Positions 41,281 to 51,009 of a stretch of DNA of 64,000 bases are shown here, one piece after another. Origin of the DNA: RUG11272 sp045226335 (GTDB lineage: Bacteria > Bacillota > Clostridia > Christensenellales > Aristaeellaceae); assembly GCA_045226335.1 (NCBI GenBank), contig JBGVCH010000036.1, positions 1-64,000 on the forward strand, in the 5' to 3' direction. The notes under the pieces are model-generated. The model was not told where the DNA came from and did no database searches. It saw only the letters and a list, made by a program, of their open reading frames with translations. The translations under genes and the position numbers were made by a program. Within the stretch, counting starts at the first letter, position 1; each line of letters opens with the position of its first letter.

Positions 41281-44277
41281 TCAGTAGGGCTCCGTGTGCA
41301 CGAACATCAGCTCGGAGATGCAGACGTCGTTGGGATAGGCCGTGCCGATGTAGGCGTCGATGATGCAGATCCGCACGCCGGTGACGGTGGCGACGCTGGG
41401 CATGGCGATCCGGGTCCAGTCCTGGCGGCGGGTCAGGTCCTCCAGGATCAGGATCTGGTCGTCCCGGTAGGAGGTCTGGCCGATGTAGCGGTAAGAGAGG
41501 ACCATGGTCCGGACGCGGCTGTTGCGGAAGTACTGGTCGTGGCCGCCGGTGACGGTCCAGAAGCCGTTCTTGATCCATAGCTCGTCGAAAGCCGACGGCT
41601 GCTCGAACTCGAAATACAGGTATTCCTGCCCCAGGGGGGTGACGGTGGTCCTGAACTGGAAGGACGTCTGTTCGTTGCCGTCGATCATCCGCTCGGGGGC
41701 GTAGCGGGTGGGGTTGTTCTTGCCGACGATGTAGCTGGTGGCCGTCACCGAGCGGACGGGCACCTTCCACGCGTTGGGCGAGCCGGGGATCCGGGTCAGG
41801 CCGGCGGTGGCGTCGGCGGCCGGCTGCTGAACCGTGGCCGGGGTCACAACGGCCGGCGCCGCGGTCACGGGCACCGCTGGGGCATCGGTCACCGGGGCGG
41901 CCGGCGCCGCGCTGCCCGGGACGCCCTCCGGCACATAGCCCAGGGCGGTCAGGAAGAAATCCTGGGCGTTGGCCGGCAGGGTCACATCCACCTTGTCGCC
42001 GTAGAAATCATAGACGCCCTTTCCGTCCCGGAAGGTTACGGTGACGGCCGCGTTGGTCCAGTAGCCGTGGAGGCTGAGGGTGCTGCCGCTCCAGGTCCAG
42101 GTCAGGTTGTAGTTCCCGGCCTCCTCCATCATCCTTTCAAAGAGCAGCGCCGTGCCGTCGGAGTAGAGGGTCACACTGAAGCTGGGGTCAAACTCGTCGG
42201 AGTAGGAGGCGAAATGGCTCTGGGGCACTTTTGCGCCGAAGGAGATGGAGATGCGGGTTTTGGCGGGCGCGGGGGTCGGGGTCGGCGTAGGCGCGGGGGT
42301 CGGAACGGAGGTCGGGACCGGCGTGGGCACGGGGGTTGGGACCGGTGTCGGGGCCGGTGTGGGCTCGGGGGTCGGAGCAGGGGTCGGCGCCGGTGTGGCC
42401 TGCGGTTTCGCATGGCTCGGGGCAAAGGCGCCCCACTTCTCCCGCAGGACGGCCAGATCCCCGTCGCCGGGCAGGACCACCACCACTTTTTCCGACTGGT
42501 TATCGTCATACCGGTAGTTGGTGTAGCCGCGGTAGCTGGTGGTCAGCACGTCATAGGTGGTGGTCTTCGAGAAGCTGTCCGCGTCGGGGGAGATGACGTA
42601 GCCGTAGTCCGTCTCCGTGGTGTAGCCGTACCGGGCGACGCTGTGGGTGATGTTCACGGCCAGGCTGCTCACATTGCGGAAATCCCGGCTGCCGGCCCGG
42701 GAGATCCGGTAGGTGTTGACCTGGCTGGAGTAGTTGTAAATGGGGAAAAGCCGCTTCGGGGAACTCTCCCCCTGGCCGTTCTCGGTTGTGTACCCGTCTG
42801 CCCAGCGGTCGCCGAAGATGAACAGCTTCTGCAGGTCGGTGTACGTCCGGGCGTAGAGCCAGAGCATGTTGTTGCCGGTGCCCCAGCTGAAGAGCCGCTC
42901 GGAGAAGTAGGGGAAGTCCGCCTTGGCCAGAAGCGTCTCCTGACGGCCGTCCGACAGATGCGCCACCAGGGCGTCCGTCTCCTCGGTGACGTAGAAGTCG
43001 TCGCCGACGTACCAGGGCTTTGACGGCAGGCCGGTCTCATAGATGGCGGCGTCTTCCAGGGAGAGATAGCCCACGGGGGTCTGGTTGTTCATCAGCACGC
43101 CGCCCTGAAGGGTCAGGCGGCGGATGCCGGTCTGGGTGCCGTTCCACGACAGGCGGCGGCAGGTGCCGTTCTCCCGGTCAAAGACCATGATGTCCGTTTT
43201 GGATTCGCTGTCCATGGGGCAGCCGAAGGCCACGTACCACCGGCCCTCCGGCGACGGGCACACGAAATACTGGCTCATCACCGGGTAGCAGCTGAAATCG
43301 CCGGTGTCCAGCAGCCAGACCGCGCATTCGCCGTCGCTGTATCCGCTGCCGGTGGGATCGGTTGCGTCGGTGTTCTGGATCAGCAGCAGGTCCTCCCCGA
43401 AGGAGATGACCGCGTTCAGCGTCCCGGCCCGCAGTTCCATCTTCGCGCCTTTGGTCACGGGATTGCCGCCCTCGGTATCATACCGGAACAGAGCCTTGAC
43501 CTCGGCCTTGTCCCCGTTCCGGACGCCCAGCGCCAGGCCGTCCGCGGTGGTGAGCAGGACCCGCTCCCCGTCGTCGTAGAGGACCGCGGCGAAGCGCTCC
43601 ATGGCCTTCCGGATGGTTTCCGGATCGGTCACCGCGGTGGCCTGAACGGGCTCCCCCGCCTTCAGGTCCGCGGCCGCGGCGGTGAAGCCTTCCACCGTCT
43701 TCTCCGACACAAAGAAAGGCTTTGCTTCTTCCGCGCGTTCGGTCTCTGCGGGGGCCGCCTCCGTGACGGCCGCGGGGGCCTCCGTCACGGAGGCGGGCGC
43801 CGGCGTCGCTTGCGCGGGGATGTTGTCCGGGAAGGGCAGGGGCGTGGGGTCTGCGTCGTTCAGCGGCATCTGGCCGATGTAGAGGTAGACCTCGCCGTGG
43901 GCCAGCTCCTGCCGCGAACCGTCGTAGATCCACACGGAGGCGATGTAGTTGACTACCTTGCTGACCCCGTAATGGCTCTTGTCCAGGCCCGACATGGACA
44001 TGGGTTCCTGCAGGCCGGTGACCTCGAAAACCGTGCCGTTGGGATCGTAGGGCTTCTCCTCGCGGAAGTCCGTCGTATCGCCCACCACGTAGAGTACGCA
44101 GACGGCGTCCGCGGGGAAGGCGGCAGTGCCGTCGCTCTTCACCATGATCCGGATGTCCTGCCGCGGCTGCATGTCGGTGGGGCCGTAGATTTGAAGCCCG
44201 CTGTCCGCCAGGGCGGCGGTGCAGCAGATCAGCGTCAGCAGGACCAGGAGCGCCGGGATGAGCAGCCGTTTTTTCAT
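41281..44277 (-). CDS. Large secreted protein with Thr-Pro linker and C-terminal discoidin-like domain
   Basis: This 998-residue exported protein has a signal peptide (MKKRLLIPALLVLLTLICCTAALA), a first beta domain to about residue 130, an Ala/Thr/Glu linker, a long middle region that may form a propeller-like fold (repeated DxxNGTC, YLSLEDAAIY, DDFYVTEETDALVAHLSDG), a strict APTPxPTP-type linker at about 620-665, a small beta domain, and a C-terminal ~150-residue domain. The last part (YAPERMIDGNEQTSFQF, FDELWIKNGFW, YFRNSRVRTMVLSY, DVCISELMFV) matches the NADase-type glycan-binding/discoidin-like pattern. It is probably a cell-surface or released carbohydrate-binding protein. No catalytic motif was recognised. 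Confidence 0.7.
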   Translation of the reverse strand: MKKRLLIPALLVLLTLICCTAALADSGLQIYGPTDMQPRQDIRIMVKSDGTAAFPADAVCVLYVVGDTTDFREEKPYDPNGTVFEVTGLQEPMSMSGLDKSHYGVSKVVNYIASVWIYDGSRQELAHGEVYLYIGQMPLNDADPTPLPFPDNIPAQATPAPASVTEAPAAVTEAAPAETERAEEAKPFFVSEKTVEGFTAAAADLKAGEPVQATAVTDPETIRKAMERFAAVLYDDGERVLLTTADGLALGVRNGDKAEVKALFRYDTEGGNPVTKGAKMELRAGTLNAVISFGEDLLLIQNTDATDPTGSGYSDGECAVWLLDTGDFSCYPVMSQYFVCPSPEGRWYVAFGCPMDSESKTDIMVFDRENGTCRRLSWNGTQTGIRRLTLQGGVLMNNQTPVGYLSLEDAAIYETGLPSKPWYVGDDFYVTEETDALVAHLSDGRQETLLAKADFPYFSERLFSWGTGNNMLWLYARTYTDLQKLFIFGDRWADGYTTENGQGESSPKRLFPIYNYSSQVNTYRISRAGSRDFRNVSSLAVNITHSVARYGYTTETDYGYVISPDADSFSKTTTYDVLTTSYRGYTNYRYDDNQSEKVVVVLPGDGDLAVLREKWGAFAPSHAKPQATPAPTPAPTPEPTPAPTPVPTPVPTPVPTSVPTPAPTPTPTPAPAKTRISISFGAKVPQSHFASYSDEFDPSFSVTLYSDGTALLFERMMEEAGNYNLTWTWSGSTLSLHGYWTNAAVTVTFRDGKGVYDFYGDKVDVTLPANAQDFFLTALGYVPEGVPGSAAPAAPVTDAPAVPVTAAPAVVTPATVQQPAADATAGLTRIPGSPNAWKVPVRSVTATSYIVGKNNPTRYAPERMIDGNEQTSFQFRTTVTPLGQEYLYFEFEQPSAFDELWIKNGFWTVTGGHDQYFRNSRVRTMVLSYRYIGQTSYRDDQILILEDLTRRQDWTRIAMPSVATVTGVRICIIDAYIGTAYPNDVCISELMFVHTEPY

Positions 44278-44396
44278 GTCAAATGCCTCCGTTTCTCGGT
44301 TCGGACGGCCGGTCCGCCCGAAAAATGGCCGGTCCGCCCACGCGGGAATTCAGACGGTTCAGCCATTTGTCCGTGTCGGTTTCATCCATTGGTTTC

Positions 44397-44425
44397 ATCC
44401 TATCACATGCGCGCCGGTTTGTAAA
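44397..44425 (-). promoter_or_regulatory. Candidate promoter of the 998-residue protein gene
   Basis: On the - strand TTTACA (44420-44425), a 17-bp spacer and TAGGAT (44397-44402), about 120 bp before the ATG. Confidence 0.5.
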
Positions 44426-44480
44426 GAACGCCGAAAAACCGGATTCGCGAAAAATTCACAAAAAACTTCATCAAACCCCC

Positions 44481-44509
44481 TTGCCATTTTGGCGGAAAAG
44501 GCGTATAGT
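44481..44509 (+). promoter_or_regulatory. Promoter of groES-groEL
   Basis: TTGCCA (44481-44486), a 17-bp spacer and TATAGT (44504-44509). The predicted start site lies just before the CIRCE element. Confidence 0.75.
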
Positions 44510-44521
44510 ACACGGTGCAGG

Positions 44522-44548
44522 TTAGCACTCAATCAGGTCGAGTGCTAA
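44522..44548. promoter_or_regulatory. CIRCE operator (HrcA binding site)
   Basis: TTAGCACTC-N9-GAGTGCTAA is a perfect CIRCE inverted repeat, placed 28 bp before groES in the leader. HrcA repression of groESL with release on heat shock follows from the known system. hrcA is not in the window. Confidence 0.97.
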
Positions 44549-44575
44549 CAATTCCAGAACAGGAGGGAACACTCG

Positions 44576-44860
44576 ATGAACGTCAAGCCTTTGTTTGACC
44601 GTGTGGTCATCAAGAATGTAGAGGCCGAGGAGACCACCAAGGGCGGTCTGATCCTGACCAGCGCCGCCAAGGAAAAGCCCCAGATGGCGGAAGTGCTGGC
44701 GGTTGGCCCCGGCGGCGTGGTGGACGGGAAGGAAGTTACCATGCAGGTGCAGGTGGGCCAGAAGGTCATTTATTCCAAATATGCCGGAACGGAAGTCAAG
44801 ATCGACGGCGAAGAGCTGATCATCGTGCGGCAGAACGATATCCTCGCGGTGGTTGAATAA
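44576..44860 (+). CDS. groES: Co-chaperonin GroES
   Basis: This 94-residue protein forms the heptameric lid of GroEL. Seen: NVKPLFDRVVIKNVEAEETTKGGLILTSAAKEKPQMAEVLAVGPG at the start, with the mobile loop (ETTKGGLIL), then VGQKVIYSKYAGTEVKIDGEELIIVRQNDILAVVE. Full length. ATG after AGGAGGG at about 44563-44569. Followed by groEL after 41 bp. Confidence 0.97.
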   Translation: MNVKPLFDRVVIKNVEAEETTKGGLILTSAAKEKPQMAEVLAVGPGGVVDGKEVTMQVQVGQKVIYSKYAGTEVKIDGEELIIVRQNDILAVVE

Positions 44861-44901
44861 CCCGGCGGGACGACAACATCAGGCAAAAGGAGAAGAGAAC
44901 A

Positions 44902-46542
<1,641 letters not shown>

Positions 46543-46560
46543 TCCCGAACTGCACATTAC

Positions 46561-46594
46561 GGGCTGCTGCGGAAAACCGCGGCAGCCCTTTTGC
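46561..46594 (+). terminator. Intrinsic terminator of groESL
   Basis: GGGCTGCTGCGG pairs with CCGCGGCAGCCC around an AAAA loop, followed by TTTT. Confidence 0.88.
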
Positions 46595-46595
46595 G

Positions 46596-46955
46596 GTGTG
46601 CCGGGCATGGCACAATTCTAGCGGGTGAAAGTCCCGCCACGGGTAGTTACCGCCAAGTGTAGCGAACCGCAAGTTGCTGTCAGCAATGACAGGAGGGGAG
46701 GAAGCGGTGTAGCAAAGCCAGCGAGCCTACGAACAGAAACCGGATACAAGGCTAAACGGTGGGTAAGGGTGCTGCACAACCCGAAGCCCGAAAGGTAAAC
46801 GTAAAACCGAAGCAGTAAATCCGGAGGTTGTGCGGCGAAAGAATTGTGTCTTACCCCGGGAGGCCCGGTCAGCAAAGCGAAGAACGAAGCGAGAGCGGAG
46901 AGAAGCCGAGTGCGAAAAAAGCGTAGTGACCGGGAGTCAGCTGAGGCCATAGTAC
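46596..46955 (+). mobile_element. 5' fragment of a group II intron
   Basis: The sequence starts with GTGTG, matching the GUGYG 5' end of group II introns. It runs through the conserved-looking motifs CTAGCGGGTGAAAGTCCCGCC, a domain-I-like region with GAACAGAAACCGG, and GACCGGGAGTCAGCTGAGGCCATAGTA, which normally precedes the intron-encoded reverse transcriptase. No reverse transcriptase ORF and no domain V follow, so it is a truncated remnant. It begins directly after the T-run of the groEL terminator. The right boundary is approximate, and this call rests on motif memory, not a search. Confidence 0.65.
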
Positions 46956-47074
46956 AGATCCTCATCGAGAAAAGTAACTCCCGGAAGGCACACCAACCGG
47001 TTCGTTTTCAGAAGCCGTGGAAGCTGCCATGAAGAGATTTCAAGCGGACAATCAGCTTGATTGTGACAGGTACG

Positions 47075-47302
47075 ATGGATGATGACACACTGACGCCGCT
47101 GCTCTGGGACATGCTGCCGGAGGAACTGGACATACAGAACAATAGCGTATCTTCTATGTGCGGAACCGTGTTTATCCCGACCGACGGAGGCAGGAAAAGA
47201 CATTCGACAGATACCTGTTCGGGGATGAAAGATCCACGGAAAGTTTCAGAACGAAACGCTGAAAAACTGGGATTCGCTCCCTGCAAAAGATGCAACAAGT
47301 GA
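47075..47302 (+). CDS. Small Ada-like metal-binding motif protein, possibly a remnant
   Basis: This 75-residue ORF ends with RKRHSTDTCSGMKDPRKVSERNAEKLGFAPCKRCNK, which fits the H-x4-C-xx-M...A-x-x-x-G-x-x-P-C-x-x-C pattern of small Zn-binding modules seen at the end of nucleases and lipoproteins. The first half (DDDTLTPLLWDMLPEELDIQ) is unrecognised. An upstream in-frame TTG at 47057 is possible. The 300 bp before it are intron debris, so the gene may be the tail of a longer one. Function unknown. Confidence 0.45.
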   Translation: MDDDTLTPLLWDMLPEELDIQNNSVSSMCGTVFIPTDGGRKRHSTDTCSGMKDPRKVSERNAEKLGFAPCKRCNK

Positions 47303-47338
47303 TATGGTTTAAGAAGGGGTTTTTCTTCGCCCTGATTG

Positions 47339-47367
47339 TTGACAAAAACGCTCAGGTATGCTAAGAT
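47339..47367 (+). promoter_or_regulatory. Promoter of the isc operon
   Basis: TTGACA (47339-47344), a 17-bp spacer, then TAAGAT (47362-47367), 47 bp before the iscR ATG. Confidence 0.75.
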
Positions 47368-47414
47368 GCACCCGTAAACCCGATAAAAACTGTCGGAAAT
47401 GGAGGCGAGGGCGG

Positions 47415-47831
47415 ATGAAGCTGTCCACAAAGGGGCGGTACGGGCTGACGGCGATGCTGTTTCTGGCGAAGCGCTTCGGCGGGGACCCGGTCTGCCTTCG
47501 GAGCATGGCGGAGACGGGGATCCAGCCGGACTATCTGGAACAGCTGCTGGGTTCGCTGCGCAAGGCGGGGCTGGTGACCACCTCCCGCGGGGCGCAGGGG
47601 GGCTACAGCCTGGCCCGGAGCCCGGAGGAGATCACCGTGGGGGAGATCATCACCGCCACGGAGGGCCCGGTGCGCTTCTGCGACTGCGCCACGGACACCG
47701 CCGCCTGCTGCCGGAAGGAGCACTGCGACACCAAGGCGGTGTGGCACCACCTTTCCGAACAGATGAACGACCTGCTGGACAGCATCACCCTGGCCGGGGT
47801 GTTAGCCGATACGCAACAAGAAGGAGACTGA
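47415..47831 (+). CDS. iscR: Rrf2-family regulator, IscR-like
   Basis: This 138-residue protein has the Rrf2 winged HTH (MKLSTKGRYGLTAMLFLAKR, then LEQLLGSLRKAGLVTTSRGAQGGYSLAR) and a cysteine cluster, FCDCATDTAACCRKEHCD, at about residues 93-110, where IscR and CymR-type regulators bind an iron-sulfur cluster. Cluster loading would report Fe-S status and adjust its own operon. CymR (cysteine regulation) lacks these cysteines, so IscR is the better match. Start ATG at 47415 with GGAGGCGAGG upstream. First gene of iscR-iscS-iscU, 4 bp before iscS. Confidence 0.88.
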   Translation: MKLSTKGRYGLTAMLFLAKRFGGDPVCLRSMAETGIQPDYLEQLLGSLRKAGLVTTSRGAQGGYSLARSPEEITVGEIITATEGPVRFCDCATDTAACCRKEHCDTKAVWHHLSEQMNDLLDSITLAGVLADTQQEGD

Positions 47832-47835
47832 TCCG

Positions 47836-49044
47836 ATGAACAGCATCTACCTGGACAACGCCGCCACCACAGCGGTCTCCCCCGCCGTGCTGGAAGCCAT
47901 GCTGCCATACTTCACTGAGCACTACGGCAATCCCTCCAGCGTCCACGCCACGGGCCGGGACGCCCGGAAGGCCATCGAGGCCGCCCGGAAGCAGGTGGCC
48001 GCCGCCATCAACGCCAACCCGCAGGAGATCTACTTCACCGCCGGCGGTTCCGAGAGCGACAACTGGGCCATCAAGGGCGCGGCCTTCGCCAACCGGAAGA
48101 AGGGCAATCACATCATCACCACCGCCATCGAGCACCACGCCGTGCTGCACACCTGCGGCTGGCTGGAGAAGAACGGCTTCACCGTGACCTACCTGCCTGT
48201 GGACGCGGAAGGCCGGGTCTCCGCCGAACAGGTTGAGGCCGCCATCACGGACCAGACCATCCTGATCACCGTCATGGCCGCCAACAACGAGATCGGCACC
48301 CTGGAGCCCATCGCGGAGATCGGCAAAGTGGCCCGGGCCCACAAGATCCTCTTCCACACCGACGCGGTGCAGGCCGTGGGCGCCATCCCGCTGGACGTGC
48401 AGGCCATGAACATCGACATGCTGTCCATGTCCGGCCACAAGTTCCACGGCCCCAAGGGCATCGGCGCCCTGTACATCCGCCGCGGCGTGCGCATCGACAC
48501 CCTGATCCACGGCGGCGCCCAGGAGCGGGGACAGCGGGCCGGTACGGAGAACCTCCCCGGCATCGTGGGCATCGGCAAGGCCATCGAGCTGGCCACCGCG
48601 GACCTGGAGGCGAAGGCCGCGAAGACCGCCGCCCTGCGGGACAAGCTGATGGACGGCATCCTGGAGCGGATCCCGGACGTCCGGGTGAACGGCTCCCGCA
48701 CACATCGCCTGCCCAACAACTGCAACGTGTCCGTCCGGTACATCGAGGGCGAGAGCATGCTGCTGCGGCTGGACCTGGCGGGCATCGCCGCTTCCAGCGG
48801 ATCCGCCTGTACCTCCGGCAGCCTGGACCCCAGCCATGTGCTGCTGGCCATCGGCCTCCCCCACGAGGTGGCTCACGGCTCCCTGCGCATGACCCTGGGC
48901 ACCGACACCACCGAGGCCGAGATTGACAAGGTGCTGGAGGTGCTCCCCGGCATCGTAGCGGACCTGCGGGCCATGAGCGTGCTGAACGCCGAAACCTCCA
49001 CCGTCACTGACGAAACCTTCTTTTGCCCGCGGCGGAATGCCTGA
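47836..49044 (+). CDS. iscS: Cysteine desulfurase (NifS/IscS type)
   Basis: This 402-residue PLP enzyme mobilises sulfur from cysteine for Fe-S cluster assembly. Seen: YLDNAATTAVSPAVLEAM, SSVHATGRDARKAIEAAR, the substrate-binding EHHAVLHTC, the PLP lysine in SMSGHKFHGPKGIGALYI, RAGTENLPGIVG and the persulfide cysteine in SGSACTSGSLDPSHVLLAIG. The loop around the Cys is of the long class-I type. It carries a short C-terminal extension (STVTDETFFCPRRNA). Followed by the scaffold gene after 52 bp. Confidence 0.95.
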   Translation: MNSIYLDNAATTAVSPAVLEAMLPYFTEHYGNPSSVHATGRDARKAIEAARKQVAAAINANPQEIYFTAGGSESDNWAIKGAAFANRKKGNHIITTAIEHHAVLHTCGWLEKNGFTVTYLPVDAEGRVSAEQVEAAITDQTILITVMAANNEIGTLEPIAEIGKVARAHKILFHTDAVQAVGAIPLDVQAMNIDMLSMSGHKFHGPKGIGALYIRRGVRIDTLIHGGAQERGQRAGTENLPGIVGIGKAIELATADLEAKAAKTAALRDKLMDGILERIPDVRVNGSRTHRLPNNCNVSVRYIEGESMLLRLDLAGIAASSGSACTSGSLDPSHVLLAIGLPHEVAHGSLRMTLGTDTTEAEIDKVLEVLPGIVADLRAMSVLNAETSTVTDETFFCPRRNA

Positions 49045-49096
49045 AGCGTCAAGAGAAAACCCGGGGCACAGCGCCTGATTCGTAAGGAGGATAACC

Positions 49097-49474
49097 ATGT
49101 ATTCCGATAAAGTCATCGATCATTTCAGCAATCCCCGCAACGTCGGCGAGATCGAAAACGCCAGCGGCAGCGGCACCGTGGGCAACCCCAAGTGCGGCGA
49201 CATCATGAAGATGGACATCAAGGTGGAGGACGGCATCATCACGGACGTGAAGTTCAAGACCTTCGGCTGCGGCGCGGCCATCGCCACCTCCTCCATGGCC
49301 ACCGAGATGGTGAAGGGCAAGAGCATCGAAGAGGCCTTGACGCTCACCAACCAGGCGGTGGCGGAGGCCCTGGACGGCCTGCCCCCGGTGAAGATGCACT
49401 GCTCCATGCTGGCGGAACAGGCCATCCACGCGGCCATCGAGGATTACCAGAAAAAGCAGGCGGCGCAGGCCTGA
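49097..49474 (+). CDS. iscU: Fe-S cluster scaffold IscU/NifU-like
   Basis: This 125-residue scaffold has the three cluster-binding cysteines in GNPKCGD (about residue 33), TFGCGAAIATSSM (about 58) and VKMHCSMLAEQAI (about 102), and the conserved Asp next to the first. ATG at 49097 with AAGGAGG. Last gene of the isc operon; a terminator follows. Confidence 0.95.
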   Translation: MYSDKVIDHFSNPRNVGEIENASGSGTVGNPKCGDIMKMDIKVEDGIITDVKFKTFGCGAAIATSSMATEMVKGKSIEEALTLTNQAVAEALDGLPPVKMHCSMLAEQAIHAAIEDYQKKQAAQA

Positions 49475-49483
49475 CCTGTCCAT

Positions 49484-49516
49484 GCCGGAACGCTCTGTGC
49501 GGCGCTCCGGCTTTTT
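49484..49516 (+). terminator. Intrinsic terminator of the isc operon
   Basis: GCCGGAACGC pairs with GCGCTCCGGC with one mismatch, followed by TTTTT, 10 bp past the iscU stop. Confidence 0.75.
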
Positions 49517-49538
49517 GATGAAAAACACGGCCGGACGC

Positions 49539-49567
49539 TTGCAAACAGCACGGTTTCGCTGTATACT
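49539..49567 (+). promoter_or_regulatory. Promoter of mscS
   Basis: TTGCAA (49539-49544), a 17-bp spacer and TATACT (49562-49567), 37 bp before the ATG. Confidence 0.7.
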
Positions 49568-49604
49568 GATGCCAGCCGGAAAAAACGCATAAGGAGGGTT
49601 CGGT

Positions 49605-50414
49605 ATGTCATTTGTGAACGGTTTGCTGGAAAAACTTTCGGGCCTTGTGACCACAGTGGGCGGCAAGATCCTGCTGGCCATTCTGATCCTCGTCGTCGGC
49701 ATGCTGGTGATCAAGCTGCTGATGAAGGCGCTGCGCAAGCTGAAGGGCTTTGAGAAGCTGGATCAGACCACGACCCGCTTTATCCTGAACGCGGTGAAGT
49801 GGGTGCTGTACACGGTGCTGTTCATCGCCGTGATCAACGTGCTGGGCGTTCCGATCGCGTCGGTGATCGCGGTGCTGGCCTCCGCCGGCGTGGCGATCGG
49901 TCTAGCCCTGCAGGGCGCCCTGAGCAACCTGGCGGGCGGCATTCTGCTGATGATCATGCGGCCCTTCAAGGTGGGCGACTATGTGGACGCGGCCGGCGCC
50001 AGCGGCTTTGTGCACTCCATCAACCTGTTCTACACCGTCATCCTCACCATCGACAACAAGCGCGTGACAGTGCCCAACGGCAGCCTGATGAACGCCAACG
50101 TGACCGACTACACCGCCGAGCCCGAGCGCCGGGTGGACCTGGTGTTCTCCTGCGCCAAGAGCGAAAAGCCCGCCGAGATCCAGCAGTGCATCCTGGACGC
50201 TGTGGCCACCAGCAAGTTTGCCCTGCAGGAGCCCGCGCCCTTTGCCCGGATCAGCGGCGGCACCAACGAGGCCATGGAGTTCACCGTGCGCGTGTGGTGC
50301 AAGACCGAACAGTACTGGGATCTCTTCTTTGAACTCAACCAGATCATCGTCGAGGCCTTCGCGGCCAAGGGTGTCAAGGCGCCGGCCATGCGCATCCTGA
50401 ACGAGCAGCAGTAA
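49605..50414 (+). CDS. mscS: Small-conductance mechanosensitive channel (MscS family)
   Basis: This 269-residue membrane protein has three N-terminal helices. The pore helix contains the Ala/Gly-rich SVIAVLASAGVAIGLALQGALSNLAGGILLMIMRPFKVGDYV segment at about residues 83-125 that defines MscS. A beta domain (KRVTVPNGSLMNANVTDY) and a C-terminal alpha/beta domain follow. It acts as an emergency valve on osmotic down-shock. Length is close to E. coli MscS (286). Own promoter; a 41-bp gap to rubrerythrin. Confidence 0.93.
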   Translation: MSFVNGLLEKLSGLVTTVGGKILLAILILVVGMLVIKLLMKALRKLKGFEKLDQTTTRFILNAVKWVLYTVLFIAVINVLGVPIASVIAVLASAGVAIGLALQGALSNLAGGILLMIMRPFKVGDYVDAAGASGFVHSINLFYTVILTIDNKRVTVPNGSLMNANVTDYTAEPERRVDLVFSCAKSEKPAEIQQCILDAVATSKFALQEPAPFARISGGTNEAMEFTVRVWCKTEQYWDLFFELNQIIVEAFAAKGVKAPAMRILNEQQ

Positions 50415-50455
50415 CCGGAACGAACCAACCGTGAACCGAAGGAAAAGGAGAAAAA

Positions 50456-50998
50456 ATGAAAGAACTGAAAGGCACCAAGACCGAGAAAAACCTGCAGGAA
50501 GCCTTTGCCGGCGAGAGCCAGGCCCGGAACAAGTACACCTATTTCGCCTCCAAAGCCCGCAAGGACGGCTATGTTCAGATCGCGAAGATCTTTGAGGAGA
50601 CCGCGGACAACGAGAAGGAGCACGCCAAGATCTGGTTCAAGCTTCTGGAGGGCGGCTCGGTGAAGGACACCGTCAGCAACCTGGCGGCGGCGGCGGCCGG
50701 CGAGGCCTTCGAGTGGACGGACATGTACGCCCGCATGGCGAAGGAAGCCCGGGAGGAGGGCTTCGAGGACATCGCGAAGAAGTTCGAGATGGTGGCGGCT
50801 ATCGAAAAGGCCCACGAGGAGCGCTACCGCAGGCTGCTGGCCAACATCGAGGGCGGCCTGGTGTTCAGCCGCGAGGGCGACTGCATCTGGGAGTGCAGCA
50901 ACTGCGGCCACATTGTCATCGGCCCCAAGGCGCCGGAGGTCTGCCCCGTCTGTGACCATCCCCAGAGCTACTTCATGCTCCGGGCGGAGAACTACTGA
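50456..50998 (+). CDS. Rubrerythrin
   Basis: This 180-residue peroxide-scavenging protein has the diiron four-helix domain (EAFAGESQARNKYTYFASKARKDGY, then FEETADNEKEHAKIWFKLL, then FEMVAAIEKAHEERYRRLL) giving all E and ExxH ligands, followed by a rubredoxin-like module ECSNCGHIVIG and CPVCDHPQSYF. It is expected to reduce hydrogen peroxide in an anaerobe. A strong AAGGAAAAGGAG ribosome binding site precedes it. rlmH follows after 11 bp, suggesting co-transcription. Confidence 0.95.
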   Translation: MKELKGTKTEKNLQEAFAGESQARNKYTYFASKARKDGYVQIAKIFEETADNEKEHAKIWFKLLEGGSVKDTVSNLAAAAAGEAFEWTDMYARMAKEAREEGFEDIAKKFEMVAAIEKAHEERYRRLLANIEGGLVFSREGDCIWECSNCGHIVIGPKAPEVCPVCDHPQSYFMLRAENY

Positions 50999-51009
50999 CA
51001 GGCGCGCCC

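Noticed and set aside
46844..47032. 62-codon open frame in the intron remnant
   Set aside because: Lies across the structured intron RNA region; basic, low-complexity translation without reverse-transcriptase motifs.
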